Origin: Gillisella terrae
Lineage (GTDB): Bacteria > Pseudomonadota > Alphaproteobacteria > Rhizobiales > Rhizobiaceae
Length of the DNA stretch: 64,000 nt
Direction of reading: 5' to 3'
Assembly: GCF_004801395.1 (NCBI RefSeq)
Contig: NZ_SSOA01000001.1
Location: 1-64,000 of the forward strand
Part shown: positions 1 through 8,228 of the stretch, in pieces
Numbering within the stretch: position 1 is the stretch's first letter
Layout of the letters: each line of letters opens with the position of its first letter
Program-made: the position numbers and the translations under genes
Notes under the pieces: generated by a model
Seen by the model: the letters and a program-made list of their open reading frames with translations, nothing else
What the model was told of the DNA's origin: nothing
Database searches by the model: none

Positions 1-142
1 GGATCCTCTATATCCCCAAAACACTCGATAAACCGTTCCAATCCGTGATCCTCTCCATAACGGGTGGATCATCTCAAGAATCCAAAAGTGGGCTGCTGGC
101 AACAACAATATCGCGCCAAACATGCAGCTCCATATGCGATTC

Positions 143-184
143 GCCTGCCCTTGAGGGGGAGATGCCTGGCAAGGCAGAGGGGGG
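143..184. repeat. GC-rich hairpin repeat, rhizobial intergenic type
   Basis: The stretch reads as a run of short inverted pieces: CTGCC (145-149) can pair with GGCAG (173-177), around a GAGGGGGAGATG core. Sequences of this kind (TCTGCC ... GGCATCTCCCCC) are, from memory, dispersed widely in Rhizobiaceae intergenic DNA. No reading frame here is convincing. The rest of 1-276 holds one arm of another dispersed element (235-245) and otherwise nothing I can name. Confidence 0.4.
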
Positions 185-225
185 TAAGCCGTGTATGAAA
201 ATGTATGCGTCGTGTACTCTGGATT

Positions 226-246
226 CCGATTTAAGGAATTATGCAG
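226..246 (+). repeat. GGAATTATGCA element, partial copy (a)
   Basis: GGAATTATGCA sits at 235-245, preceded by CCGATTTAA. The same 11-mer appears at 5021, 18353 (reverse) and 41205, always between genes. This copy lacks a clear partner arm, so it looks like a remnant. It lies about 30 bp past the stop of the TPR gene. Confidence 0.5.
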
Positions 247-276
247 CAGTTTCTACATTTGCCGCTGGGTGTCGCT

Positions 277-915
277 TTAAGTGCGGGCACCAGCCAGTTT
301 TTCGGCAAGATCACTGAAGGCTTTCTGAGCGCTTCTGTCGGCGGGATAGACATCGAGATAGTCTTGCCATGCCTTCATGGCTTTTTCATCGCTGCCGGAA
401 TCGGCGAGAATGGTCGCCAGCATTTGTAGGGCGGGGAAATAGCGGGGCTCAACTTTCAGCACTTCATTCAGATCGCTGACCGCTTTGCGCACATTGCCCA
501 GACTGTAATTGAACGTGGCGCGTTTGGCCCAGCCATTGGGATTATCGGGCTCCAATACAATGACTTGATCCAGAAAATCCATGGCTGCTGCATTGCGCTT
601 TTCCCGGCGCGCCTTGTCGGCCCATTGCATCAGCAGATCCGCAGTCGCACTGCCCGTATCGGCCCATTGGGTGACAAGATTGGCGGCAATGGTTTTGGCA
701 ATATCCGCGTTACGCTCACGCTTGAGATCCTCCAGCAGCTCTGCGGTGGATTTCGGCGTGCTGGAGCGGTCTTGCAGTCGCTCGACTGGTGGAGATGCGG
801 GTTTGTTATCGTCAGCCCAGGCATAACCAAGGGTGCTGATCACAAGGATACAGGTCGATAGAATCAGAGAATGAACAGCATAAAAAAAGCGCATGAGAGA
901 TAATCTATCTCGCAT
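277..915 (-). CDS. Exported tetratricopeptide-repeat protein
   Basis: The product is 212 residues. The N-terminus has a basic start, a hydrophobic stretch (about residues 10-30) and an AWA-type signal peptidase site near residue 33, so export to the periplasm is likely. Residues 110-200 form two to three TPR-like helical repeats (for example LDQVIVLEPDNPNGWAKRA followed by a second LEPxxxxAL-type unit). TPR proteins are protein-binding scaffolds; no catalytic motif is visible. A second Met eight codons in (894) is an alternative start. The gene stands alone on the minus strand downstream of rpmJ. The specific partner is unknown. Confidence 0.8.
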   Translation of the reverse strand: MRDRLSLMRFFYAVHSLILSTCILVISTLGYAWADDNKPASPPVERLQDRSSTPKSTAELLEDLKRERNADIAKTIAANLVTQWADTGSATADLLMQWADKARREKRNAAAMDFLDQVIVLEPDNPNGWAKRATFNYSLGNVRKAVSDLNEVLKVEPRYFPALQMLATILADSGSDEKAMKAWQDYLDVYPADRSAQKAFSDLAEKLAGART

Positions 916-1005
916 GCGCTTTTAATCAAACTGAATTCTGCATTTCAGAGCCAAGCTGCGTGTTTGTTGGATAACGCAGCATCCCATAAAGGAGATAATT
1001 GGCAA

Positions 1006-1131
1006 TCAGCCCTGACGAGCCTTGAAACGAGGGTTCATCTTGTTGATGATGTAAACACGGCCCTTGCGGCGAACCAAACGGTTGTCGCGGTGACGAGCCT
1101 TAAGCGCTTTCAGCGAATTCTTGATCTTCAT
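1006..1131 (-). CDS. rpmJ: 50S ribosomal protein L36
   Basis: The 41-residue product begins [18 protein letters not shown] and ends NPRFKARQG. It matches the zinc-free (C-minus) form of L36 used by many alphaproteobacteria: the four zinc ligands of the canonical form are absent and a short C-terminal extension is present. L36 binds 23S rRNA late in large-subunit assembly. The gene is monocistronic, between the TPR gene and purK on the same strand. Its small size, strong basic character and exact family pattern make the call secure. Confidence 0.95.
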   Translation of the reverse strand: MKIKNSLKALKARHRDNRLVRRKGRVYIINKMNPRFKARQG

Positions 1132-1185
1132 TTTACGATCCGCACGGTTGCCAGGGAATGATTATATTCCGCCGGGAAGTAATAG

Positions 1186-1211
1186 ATTGAAAGCACGCCT
1201 TGAGGCGCGCT
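1186..1211 (-). terminator. Probable terminator after purK
   Basis: On the minus strand AGCGCGCC, a four-base loop and GGCGTGCT form an eight-pair stem (one G-U), followed by TTCAATCTATT. It lies about 90 bp past the purK stop and would separate purEK from rpmJ. The U-tract is imperfect. Confidence 0.5.
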
Positions 1212-1301
1212 GGTTCAGGGTTGGTGGCACATACCCCGGCTAAACCCTCTGTGTCAACCGCAAACGCTGCAAATCAACAGGGTGAAGCCGGTTTTTTGGG
1301 C

Positions 1302-2354
1302 TTATAACAGTTCGGTCACATGTCCCATTTTGCGGCCAGGGCGCGCTTCGGCTTTGCCATAGAGGTGCACAACCACGTTGCGCTTTGCCAGCCAGTCGGT
1401 GAGTGTGTCGATATCATTACCAATCAGATTGGTCATGATGCAATCCGAATGGCGGTTGGTGGCACCCAGCGGCAGGCCGGCGACGGCGCGGATATGCTGC
1501 TCGAACTGGGAGATCACGCAGGCGGCTTCCGTCCAGTGGCCGGAATTATGCACGCGCGGGGCCATTTCATTGGCAATCAGCGTGCCATCTGCCATCAGGA
1601 AAAACTCGATGCCGACAACACCAACATAATTCATGCCGGTCAGCAGCTTGGCCGCAGCGCCACGCGCTGCCTCTGCTGTTTTGGCAGAGATGTGAGCGGG
1701 CAGGGTTGATGTGTGCAAAATGCCATTGCGATGTACATTTTCAGCCGGGTCATAGCAGGCAATGTCGCCGTCTTTTGTTCTGGCAGCAATGATGGAGATC
1801 TCGCGCTCAAAGGCAATAAAGCCTTCGAGAATGAGCGGCACAGCACCGAGGGCCTCATAACCGCCGGTGGCGTCATCGCCTTTGCGATAAACCCGCTGAC
1901 CTTTGCCATCATAGCCAAAACGCCGGGTTTTCAACACGCCTTGACCGCCAAAGTCAGCAAGGGCTGCTTCCAGATCGGCCTGACTGTCCACCGCGCGGAA
2001 AGGGGCAGTTGTAATGCCATTGGCGTTGAGAAACTGCTTTTCCAGCAGGCGATCTTGCGAGACTTCCAGCGCCTTTGCAGGCGGATAGACGGCAATGGTG
2101 CGCTCAAGCGCAGTCGCGGCCTCCACCGGCACATTCTCAAATTCATAGGTGATGACATCACATTGCGCGGCGAGCGCTTCAAGCGCGGCAGGGTCGGCAT
2201 AATCTGCAACGATCTGCTGATTGGACACCTGTGCTGCCGGACAGTCGGCCTGCGGTTCCAGCACGATGGTCTTGATACCCAGTTTGGCGGCGGCCATGGC
2301 CAGCATGCGGCCAAGCTGGCCGCCGCCGATGATTCCAATTGTCTGAACGCTCAT
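1302..2354 (-). CDS. purK: N5-carboxyaminoimidazole ribonucleotide synthase
   Basis: PurK carries out the ATP-dependent carboxylation of AIR to N5-CAIR in purine synthesis. The 350-residue protein starts with a glycine-rich dinucleotide-fold motif ([17 protein letters not shown]), has EFENVP near residue 75, the ATP-grasp segment [17 protein letters not shown] near 180, and [12 protein letters not shown] near 265. Length and motifs fit the family. Its ATG overlaps the purE stop (ATGA), so translation is probably coupled and the product passes directly to PurE. Confidence 0.97.
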   Translation of the reverse strand: MSVQTIGIIGGGQLGRMLAMAAAKLGIKTIVLEPQADCPAAQVSNQQIVADYADPAALEALAAQCDVITYEFENVPVEAATALERTIAVYPPAKALEVSQDRLLEKQFLNANGITTAPFRAVDSQADLEAALADFGGQGVLKTRRFGYDGKGQRVYRKGDDATGGYEALGAVPLILEGFIAFEREISIIAARTKDGDIACYDPAENVHRNGILHTSTLPAHISAKTAEAARGAAAKLLTGMNYVGVVGIEFFLMADGTLIANEMAPRVHNSGHWTEAACVISQFEQHIRAVAGLPLGATNRHSDCIMTNLIGNDIDTLTDWLAKRNVVVHLYGKAEARPGRKMGHVTELL

Positions 2355-2851
2355 GGTGCCTCGTCGGTGGGGTAGTCTGCAACGGCAGCGGTCTGGGCAA
2401 AGGTCCAGTCTTCGAGCCGCTCAAAAAGATCTTCGTCATGCAGGGCCAGTACGCGGGCGGCCAAAAGGGCGGCATTGACGGCGCCGGCGCGGCCAATGGC
2501 CAGCGTGCCAACCGGAATGCCAGCCGGCATTTGCACAATCGAATAAAGACTGTCGAGGCCCGACATGGTTTTGGATTGCACCGGCACGCCAAACACCGGC
2601 AGCGAGGTCATCGAGGCCACCATGCCTGGCAGATGGGCAGCACCACCGGCACCGGCGATAATCACCTGAAAGCCCTCATCGCGGGCTCCCTTGGCAAAAG
2701 CCACCATACGATCCGGTGTGCGATGGGCGGAAACAATGCGCGCTTCATAGCTGACGCCAAGGGCATCCAGCGTGTCTGCGGCGTTTTTCATGGTTTCCCA
2801 GTCGGACTGGCTTCCCATGATGATGGCAACAGGTGGTCTTTCGTCGTGCAT
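2351..2851 (-). CDS. purE: N5-CAIR mutase
   Basis: PurE converts N5-CAIR to CAIR, the step after PurK. The 166-residue protein has the class I signature [10 protein letters not shown] near its start, SAHRTPDRM with the catalytic His, and [15 protein letters not shown] start it at MHDERPP because AAGGAGG lies 9-10 bases upstream; an in-frame Met 15 codons earlier has no such site and would run into ydcH. It is sandwiched between ydcH (37 bp upstream) and purK (4-bp overlap), suggesting a three-gene unit. Confidence 0.97.
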   Translation of the reverse strand: MHDERPPVAIIMGSQSDWETMKNAADTLDALGVSYEARIVSAHRTPDRMVAFAKGARDEGFQVIIAGAGGAAHLPGMVASMTSLPVFGVPVQSKTMSGLDSLYSIVQMPAGIPVGTLAIGRAGAVNAALLAARVLALHDEDLFERLEDWTFAQTAAVADYPTDEAP

Positions 2852-2888
2852 GGGCGGCCTTCTCCTCCTTAAGCACTTTGTGTCGGGC

Positions 2889-3092
2889 TCAGGCAATAAT
2901 GTCGGGAATGATCTGATCTTCCAGAGATGTCAGCCTGTCTTTGATCGCAAGCTTCTTCTTCTTCATGCGCTGGATTCTTAGCGCATCACAGCCAACCGTG
3001 ATCATCGCGTTGATGGCCGCGTCATAATCTTCGTGCTCCTGACGAAGACGTGCGAGCTGAAGCCTTGTATCTGCCTCTTCCTGATCCGCCAT
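2889..3092 (-). CDS. YdcH family (DUF465) small coiled-coil protein
   Basis: The 67-residue product ([20 protein letters not shown]...) is charged, helical and rich in Lys/Arg/Leu heptads, with [16 protein letters not shown] in its second half, the usual YdcH/DUF465 pattern. The start was chosen for the GGGGA site nine bases upstream and because family members begin here; the longer in-frame upstream extension looks untranslated. Function of the family is unknown. It is co-directional with and close to purE. A second, diverged YdcH protein is transcribed away from it 232 bp upstream. Confidence 0.85.
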   Translation of the reverse strand: MADQEEADTRLQLARLRQEHEDYDAAINAMITVGCDALRIQRMKKKKLAIKDRLTSLEDQIIPDIIA

Positions 3093-3324
3093 TGTGCTGT
3101 CCCCAATCTTGCTCTGCTGCATCTTCATCCGATGCAAATTGTGATCGCGCAAGCTCCTATCATTAAACAGCGGTAACGGGAAGTTAGCCGTAACCACGAA
3201 ATTGCCGCTGTTATTCCTTGTTTTCACCTTAGACAATCGAAGCGGATCGTGTCACACTCCTGTCGTAAACCAAAGAGCTCCAGCGATGGAAGCTGGAGGT
3301 GGAAAAAAGGAAGGACGAAATCAG

Positions 3325-3498
3325 ATGACCATTCAGGCTCATATTGAATCGCTTGCCAAGAAACATGAAGATTTGGAGGATAAGCTTCATGTTGCCCTTT
3401 CCTCACCCTCGACCGACGATGCCGAAATTTTGGAAATCAAGCGTAACAAGCTGCGCCTCAAGGATCAAATGCAAAAACTGAAGTCGACACGACATTGA
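3325..3498 (+). CDS. YdcH family (DUF465) small protein
   Basis: The 57-residue product (MTIQAHIESLAKKHEDLEDK...) has the family core EILEIKRNKLRLKDQMQKL. GGAAGGA lies about ten bases upstream of the chosen ATG. It is paralogous to the gene at 2889-3092 in length and heptad pattern but not close in sequence. The two are arranged head to head and share a 230-bp promoter region. Function unknown. Confidence 0.85.
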   Translation: MTIQAHIESLAKKHEDLEDKLHVALSSPSTDDAEILEIKRNKLRLKDQMQKLKSTRH

Positions 3499-3629
3499 TC
3501 GTGCCGCATTTCGCATCTTGAATTGCGTTATGTCTTCTGGGTGCCTGTTGCAGTCTCAGTGTAATAAACATCAGGCACAAAGCTCTATTATAGCCGCAGT
3601 GGCGCTTATCATCATGACGGGTGAGCGCT

Positions 3630-3712
3630 TTTGGAGAGCATGACGCAACAGGCGAAAAATCGAGTTTAAATTATCAGGCTTCGAAGTGCTGATCGCCTTC
3701 GGAGCCTTTTTT
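3630..3712 (+). ncRNA. Candidate trans-acting sRNA with intrinsic terminator
   Basis: The space between ydcH and the arsR-type gene ends in a strong rightward terminator (3676-3712), yet the only upstream gene stops more than 170 bp earlier, so a separate short transcript is likely. From memory, the rhizobial mmgR/suhB-motif sRNA sits in a comparable DUF465 / ArsR context; I cannot confirm sequence identity. The 5' end is a guess. An additional inverted repeat, GTGCCTG ... CAGGCAC (3541-3578), lies upstream. Confidence 0.45.
3676..3712 (+). terminator. Intrinsic terminator of the candidate sRNA
   Basis: AGGCTTCGAAG (3676-3686) pairs over 11 positions (one T-G) with CTTCGGAGCCT (3697-3707), followed by six Ts. 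A competing small hairpin, ATCAG (3673-3677) with CTGAT (3689-3693), would disrupt it. Confidence 0.8.
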
Positions 3713-3756
3713 CATTATCATGATCGATGACAGAAAATCGCGTCAGATGGCGTTGG

Positions 3757-4017
3757 TCAGGCCCAGAATTGATCGAGCCAAAGGTTGAGGCGGTTAAAGC
3801 CGGTATTGTTCACCGAGTAGACCCGCTTTGTGCCGTCATTGGCCACGGTGACCAGATTGCAATCCAGCAAAGCCTTGAGATGCTGCGACACAGCCGGGCG
3901 GCTGATGGGCAGGCCTTGCGCCAAGTCATTGACTGTTTTGGGGGAACGCCGCAACTGTTCCAGCAAGTAGCGGCGATTGGGGTCGGCAATTGCTGCGAAA
4001 GGATCTGTTGTGGTCAT
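3757..4017 (-). CDS. ArsR family transcriptional regulator
   Basis: The 86-residue protein is a minimal winged helix-turn-helix: the recognition region reads ISRPAVSQHLKALLDCNLV (about residues 38-56), with the beta-wing VANDGTKRVYSV following. Proteins of this short SdpR-like subgroup usually repress themselves and a neighbouring gene. Only one Cys is present, so the classic two-Cys metal or BigR persulfide switch is not evident. It is downstream of and co-directional with the TauE-type permease (153 bp gap). The signal sensed is unknown. Confidence 0.88.
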   Translation of the reverse strand: MTTTDPFAAIADPNRRYLLEQLRRSPKTVNDLAQGLPISRPAVSQHLKALLDCNLVTVANDGTKRVYSVNNTGFNRLNLWLDQFWA

Positions 4018-4170
4018 GCCGAAAAGCTACGCCAGGATATTTTATTAAGCAAGTCTAATTGTGTGAAATTCTAAATACAATTTTACCTCGATTTTTGCCT
4101 TTTTATGGTATGATGTCCTTCAGGCACAGCGGACAGAGGCGGGATGAAATTCTCGAGCCAATTGAAGGTG

Positions 4171-4938
4171 TTACAGCAGGGCCAATCCATCCCACAGCAG
4201 CTTCAGCCCGGCCAACAGTGTCGCACCATAAATCAGCGGATAAAAAACCTGCGGCTTGAGACGGCGCACAATGAAGGCTCCCGCCATGGCGGACAGAAAG
4301 GCAAGCGGTAAAAGCGTGAGCGATGCGGTGAAATTTTTAAGATCAAGCTGCCCCAGCGCCACATAGGGAATGATTTTAATGGTGTTGAGGATAGCGAAGA
4401 AGCGCACGCTGGTGCCGGTGTAGGCTCTCGGATCGAGCTTGAGGGGCAGGGCGTAAATCTCAAAGGGAGGGCCGCCTGCATGGGAGATGAAGCTGCCGTA
4501 GCCTGCAATCGTGCCCCACAGCCCGGCGCGAACGGGCCGCTGCGGTGCGGGTTTGATGTCATCGTGGCTTAAACCCTTCAGCCGATTGACAAAATAGCGG
4601 CCAGCGAAAACGACGGTGATGGTGCCCAGCACCAGCCGCATGGCATCCGCAGGAACGATGTTGGAGGTCATCCAGCCAAGCGCAATGCCGATGATGCCAC
4701 CGGGCAGGAGTAAAAACAGGGTTTTGCGGTCATTGTGCTTGCGCCATGCATAGAGCGCCACCCAGTCCATCACGATCAGGATCGGCAGGAAAATCGCCGC
4801 CGCCTGCATGGGAGAAACCGCCAGCGCCAGAAGCGGAACACCCAGAAGACTGAAGGCACCACCCAGCCCGCCCTTGGAAAGGCCCACGAGGATGACGGCG
4901 GGAACAGCTGCGAGAAAGAAAGTCAGATCATGCAGCAT
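4171..4938 (-). CDS. TauE/SafE family membrane permease
   Basis: The 255-residue protein is almost entirely hydrophobic, with seven to eight predicted membrane segments and the two repeated blocks of the TauE/SafE family (GLSKGGLGGAFSLLGVPLL near residue 20 and GTIAGYGSFISHAGGPP near 145). Members export or import small sulfur-containing or organic anions across the inner membrane; the substrate here cannot be read. It diverges from the thiE-like gene over a 189-bp region that carries element copy (b). Confidence 0.88.
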   Translation of the reverse strand: MLHDLTFFLAAVPAVILVGLSKGGLGGAFSLLGVPLLALAVSPMQAAAIFLPILIVMDWVALYAWRKHNDRKTLFLLLPGGIIGIALGWMTSNIVPADAMRLVLGTITVVFAGRYFVNRLKGLSHDDIKPAPQRPVRAGLWGTIAGYGSFISHAGGPPFEIYALPLKLDPRAYTGTSVRFFAILNTIKIIPYVALGQLDLKNFTASLTLLPLAFLSAMAGAFIVRRLKPQVFYPLIYGATLLAGLKLLWDGLALL

Positions 4939-5003
4939 CGGCGGTTTTCTTGGTTTTCGCTGGCATTGTATCGGTGTCCTGCGACTGAGGAGCGCTATGG
5001 CTT

Positions 5004-5032
5004 TTGCAATTCATGTTTACGGAATTATGCAA
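5004..5032. repeat. GGAATTATGCA element, short hairpin copy (b)
   Basis: TTGCAATTC (5004-5012) pairs with GAATTATGCAA (5022-5032) with a two-base bulge. The copy lies in the divergent promoter region between the TauE-type gene and the thiE-like gene and is followed by AGTGTTG, echoing the spacer seen after other copies. Confidence 0.5.
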
Positions 5033-5127
5033 GAGTGTTGATCCTTGCGTCAGTCCGGTCTATCGAATTCCAACATGTGTGGCGAGACCTTTCGCCGACG
5101 CCAACAGAAAAGAAGACGGAAACCACC

Positions 5128-5781
5128 ATGAGCAAACACGAAGACCGCTGCCGCCTGGTTCTCATCACCCCCCAGATGAGTGACGGGCCTGCGCTGGCCA
5201 CGCTGGTGGGCGATGCTTTGCGCGGCGGTGATGTGGCGTCGGTGATTATTCCGCAATATGACCTCGACGATGGTGCCTTTCAGACGCTGGCTGAGGCGGT
5301 GGTGCCGGTGGTGCAAGCGGCGGGTGCCGCCGCACTGATTGTTGATAACAGCCGGGTTGCGGGCCGGGTGAAGGCCGATGGCCTGCATGTGATTGGCGAT
5401 CGTGAGACTGTTACCGAGATGGTGGAAAAGTTTTCGCCCAAGCTGATTGTCGGGGCAGGGGGGGCTTCCGAGCGGCACACGGCGCTGGAAGTGGGTGAGG
5501 CCAACCCGGACTATATGTTCTTCGGCAAGCTGGATGGCGACATCAAGCCGGAAGCCCATTCGAAAAATCTGGCTTTGGGCGAATGGTGGGCGGCCATGGT
5601 GTCCATCCCCTGCATTGTCATGGGTGGTGCTGATCCTTCCTCTGCTCTGGCGGTTGCCGAAACCGGGGTTGAATTTGTGGCGCTGTCGAAGGCGGTTTTT
5701 GCCGATCCGGCGGCGGCGGCAAGCCTTGTGGCCAGAATAAATGCGGAGCTTGACGAAAAAGCGCCACGGTTTGCAGATTGA
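5128..5781 (+). CDS. Thiamine-phosphate synthase-like protein
   Basis: The 217-residue protein has the TIM-barrel organisation of the ThiE/TenI family: an N-terminal LVLITP strand, GLHVIGDRE, then VGAGGASERHTALEV and NPDYMFFGKLDGD where true ThiE has VGxSxH and ADYxGxGP. ThiE joins HMP-PP and thiazole phosphate. The key loops are diverged, so catalytic ThiE function is uncertain. I start at MSKHEDRC (ATG 5128), where the family similarity begins. No thiamin riboswitch is apparent upstream. The Sel1 gene follows immediately. Confidence 0.7.
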   Translation: MSKHEDRCRLVLITPQMSDGPALATLVGDALRGGDVASVIIPQYDLDDGAFQTLAEAVVPVVQAAGAAALIVDNSRVAGRVKADGLHVIGDRETVTEMVEKFSPKLIVGAGGASERHTALEVGEANPDYMFFGKLDGDIKPEAHSKNLALGEWWAAMVSIPCIVMGGADPSSALAVAETGVEFVALSKAVFADPAAAASLVARINAELDEKAPRFAD

Positions 5782-5789
5782 AACTCTGT

Positions 5790-7133
5790 ATGACCTTTGA
5801 TCCTGTCGGTAAATTGATGAGACTGTCTGCCTGCGCTGGCTTTTTGCTGGCGGCTTCAGGCATGGGCGCGATGGCGCAAAAGGCGGATGATCATGCAGGC
5901 CCGGCTGCAGGCCCGGCTACTGGGGCAGATGCCGCAATGGCGGATAAGGCAACGCAGCCGACAACGGGTGCCGATGCGGGCCGGATGCAAAGACCGGGCG
6001 CGGGCGAGGATAAGCCTTCCGCAGGTATCACGCTTATGGAGCGCATGGGCATTCCCCTGCCGCCGCTGCCGCCGGAAAAGCCTTACACCGGCAAGGTTGA
6101 TCTGGCCTATGGTGCCTTTCAGCGCGGATTGTTTGGCACGGCATTTGATTATGCTTTGCCGCTTGCCGAAAAAGGCGATCCGGCCTCGGAGACTCTGATT
6201 GCTGAATTGATGAGCCGTGGCCTTGCGGTGAAAAAAGATATGAAGGGGGCTGCCTTCTGGTACGGCAAGGCCGCGAAAGATGGCGATCCGGCCGCCATGT
6301 TCAAATATGCGCTGATTGTGCTTGAAGGCGTGTATGCGCCCAAGGACACTGCGCTGGCGTATGATTATATGCATAAGGCCGCAGACGCTGGCAATGCCTC
6401 TGCGCAGTTTAACTGGGCGCAGATTCTGGTGTCGCAAAACCCCGGCGTTAAGGGGCTGCACCTGGCTTTGCCATATTATGAAAAATCGGCTGAACAGGGC
6501 ATTGCGGATGCGCAATATGCCGTTGCCCAGATCTATCGCAATTTGCCGGATTTGCCGCAGGAAAAACGCGATATGGCCCGCGAATGGCTGGTTCGCGCCG
6601 CCCGCGCTGGTTTTGATACCGCGCAACTGGACATGGGTATCTGGCTGATCAATGGCATTATGGGGCCACAAAATCTTGACAATGGCTTCAACTGGCTGCG
6701 CATCGCGGCCAACCGTGGCAATGTTGCGGCCCAGAATCGTTTGGCCCATGTGTATGTTGCAGCCCTTGGCACACGGCCCGATCCGGTTGAGGCCGCCAAG
6801 TGGTTTATTCTGTCGCGCCGCGCTGGCCTGAACGATCCCAGCCTGGAAGACTTTTATATGGGCCTGCCGACAGCCCAGCAGAAACAGGCAATTGAGGCTG
6901 CCAACAAATATCGGGTTGGTCATAAATCGGCGCAAGTACAGGCCCCCGCCAGCAAGAACAAGGTACCTGCGCCAAAACCCGAACCTGCTCCGGCACCATC
7001 CAATGCCGCAGTGGGGCTTCCGGGTGTTTCTGTGCCGCCTGTTGGAGGCTATATGCCGGAAAATGATGCCCCGGATGATGAAAACACCAAGGTTGAGCCG
7101 CAAGCGCCCGGTGCCAAGTCTGCTACCCCTTGA
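5790..7133 (+). CDS. Exported Sel1-repeat protein
   Basis: The product is about 447 residues. A hydrophobic signal segment (LSACAGFLLAASGMGAMAQ) is followed by a low-complexity Ala/Gly/Pro stretch. Residues about 100-365 consist of Sel1-type repeats of 36-38 residues, for example YDYMHKAADAGNASAQFNWA and LPYYEKSAEQGIADAQYAVA. The C-terminal 70 residues are Pro/Ala-rich. Sel1 proteins are helical adaptors, here probably periplasmic. Possible starts are TTG 5778, ATG 5790 and ATG 5817; none has a strong ribosome site, and the gene nearly abuts the thiE-like stop. Partner unknown. Confidence 0.82.
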   Translation: MTFDPVGKLMRLSACAGFLLAASGMGAMAQKADDHAGPAAGPATGADAAMADKATQPTTGADAGRMQRPGAGEDKPSAGITLMERMGIPLPPLPPEKPYTGKVDLAYGAFQRGLFGTAFDYALPLAEKGDPASETLIAELMSRGLAVKKDMKGAAFWYGKAAKDGDPAAMFKYALIVLEGVYAPKDTALAYDYMHKAADAGNASAQFNWAQILVSQNPGVKGLHLALPYYEKSAEQGIADAQYAVAQIYRNLPDLPQEKRDMAREWLVRAARAGFDTAQLDMGIWLINGIMGPQNLDNGFNWLRIAANRGNVAAQNRLAHVYVAALGTRPDPVEAAKWFILSRRAGLNDPSLEDFYMGLPTAQQKQAIEAANKYRVGHKSAQVQAPASKNKVPAPKPEPAPAPSNAAVGLPGVSVPPVGGYMPENDAPDDENTKVEPQAPGAKSATP

Positions 7134-7263
7134 ATTTCGCCTTTTTTTGTGGTCTTGAACCGGCCAAACAACAGAAGCCACAGATGCAGGCTTTGGCTGC
7201 GACCGCTTTTTGCACGATGGTGGTCGGCGGCATATTTGCAAACAAGTTCTAAGGATACAATGT

Positions 7264-8064
7264 ATGGCCCGCTCAGCCCTCCTTAATGTCATGGTTCAGT
7301 CGGCCATCAAGGCCGGTAAATCGCTTTCAAGAGACTTTGGCGAAGTTCAGAACCTTCAGGTTTCGGTGAAAGGCCCTGGCGATTTCGTCTCGCAAGCCGA
7401 CATGAAGGCTGAAAAACTGCTGCGCGAAGAGCTGTTGAAGGTTCGCCCTACGTATGGCTTTCTGGGTGAAGAGAGCGAAGAAATCAAAGGCACCGATGGC
7501 GCGCATCGTTGGATTGTTGATCCGCTGGATGGCACAACCAATTTCTTGCACGGTATTCCGCATTTTGCTGTTTCCGTGGCACTGGAACGCAATGGCGAAA
7601 TCGTCGCTGGCGTGATCTTCAATCCGGCCACCGATGAACTGTTCACCACGGAAAAAGGCGGCGGCGCGTTTATGAACGACCGCCGTATTCGCGTCGCAGC
7701 CCGCAAGGCGCTGTCGGATTGCGTGATTGGTTGCTCGGTGCCGCATCTGGGCCGGGGTAACCACGGCAAATCGCTGGTGGAAATCCGTCACGCCATGGGC
7801 GAAGTGGGTGGCATGCGCAGCTTTGGGGCGGCGGCCCTTGATCTGGCTTATGTTGCGGCAGGCCGTCTGGATGGCTATTGGCAGAGCGGTTTGAATGCCT
7901 GGGATATTGCTGCTGGCATTTTGCTGATTCGGGAAGCTGGCGGCTTTGTCAGCGATATGGCGGGCGGTAACGATGCCCTGACACGCGGCGATATTGTCGC
8001 TGGCAATGAATATATCAAGAAAGCTTTGCTGGACGTGGTTTCACGCCCGCTGCCATCGGCTTGA
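7264..8064 (+). CDS. suhB: Inositol monophosphatase family protein
   Basis: The 266-residue protein carries the family metal-site motifs: GEESEE near residue 68, WIVDPLDGTTNFLHG near 85-99, and WDIAAGILLIREAGG near 212. These coordinate two to three Mg ions and hydrolyse inositol-1-phosphate or related sugar phosphates. SuhB homologues also moonlight in rRNA transcription antitermination in E. coli; that role is not shown here. AAGGATAC lies just upstream of the chosen ATG. The gene is followed by a divergent-looking 160-bp gap before the MotA-like gene. Confidence 0.93.
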   Translation: MARSALLNVMVQSAIKAGKSLSRDFGEVQNLQVSVKGPGDFVSQADMKAEKLLREELLKVRPTYGFLGEESEEIKGTDGAHRWIVDPLDGTTNFLHGIPHFAVSVALERNGEIVAGVIFNPATDELFTTEKGGGAFMNDRRIRVAARKALSDCVIGCSVPHLGRGNHGKSLVEIRHAMGEVGGMRSFGAAALDLAYVAAGRLDGYWQSGLNAWDIAAGILLIREAGGFVSDMAGGNDALTRGDIVAGNEYIKKALLDVVSRPLPSA

Positions 8065-8228
8065 TTTTTGCCAATTGATCGGCGCTCGTCAAAATGTTGG
8101 GATTTCGCTTCAATTTTATCCAAAGTTGACATAGCTTCCAGCCGAGTAAAAAAAGCGACAGCGAACCTGTGTGCGCCATATGTCTTGGCGCACGGTGCTG
8201 TGGGAGCTAGCATGGAGATGTGGCGCAT

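Noticed and set aside
1..6. BamHI site at the first base, possibly a cloning junction
   Set aside because: One GGATCC at the edge is uninformative and the flanking DNA matches rhizobial intergenic style.
3757..4938. BigR-like sulfide-sensing operon (ArsR plus TauE)
   Set aside because: The ArsR protein has a single Cys, the gene order is permease first, and no rhodanese or persulfide dioxygenase is present.
5033..5127. Thiamin (TPP) riboswitch before the ThiE-like gene
   Set aside because: No CUGAGA or ACCUGA-type THI-box core was found in the leader.
7134..7263. suhB-motif RNA directly upstream of suhB
   Set aside because: The 130-bp gap shows no terminator or hairpin set; the better candidate is at 3630-3712.
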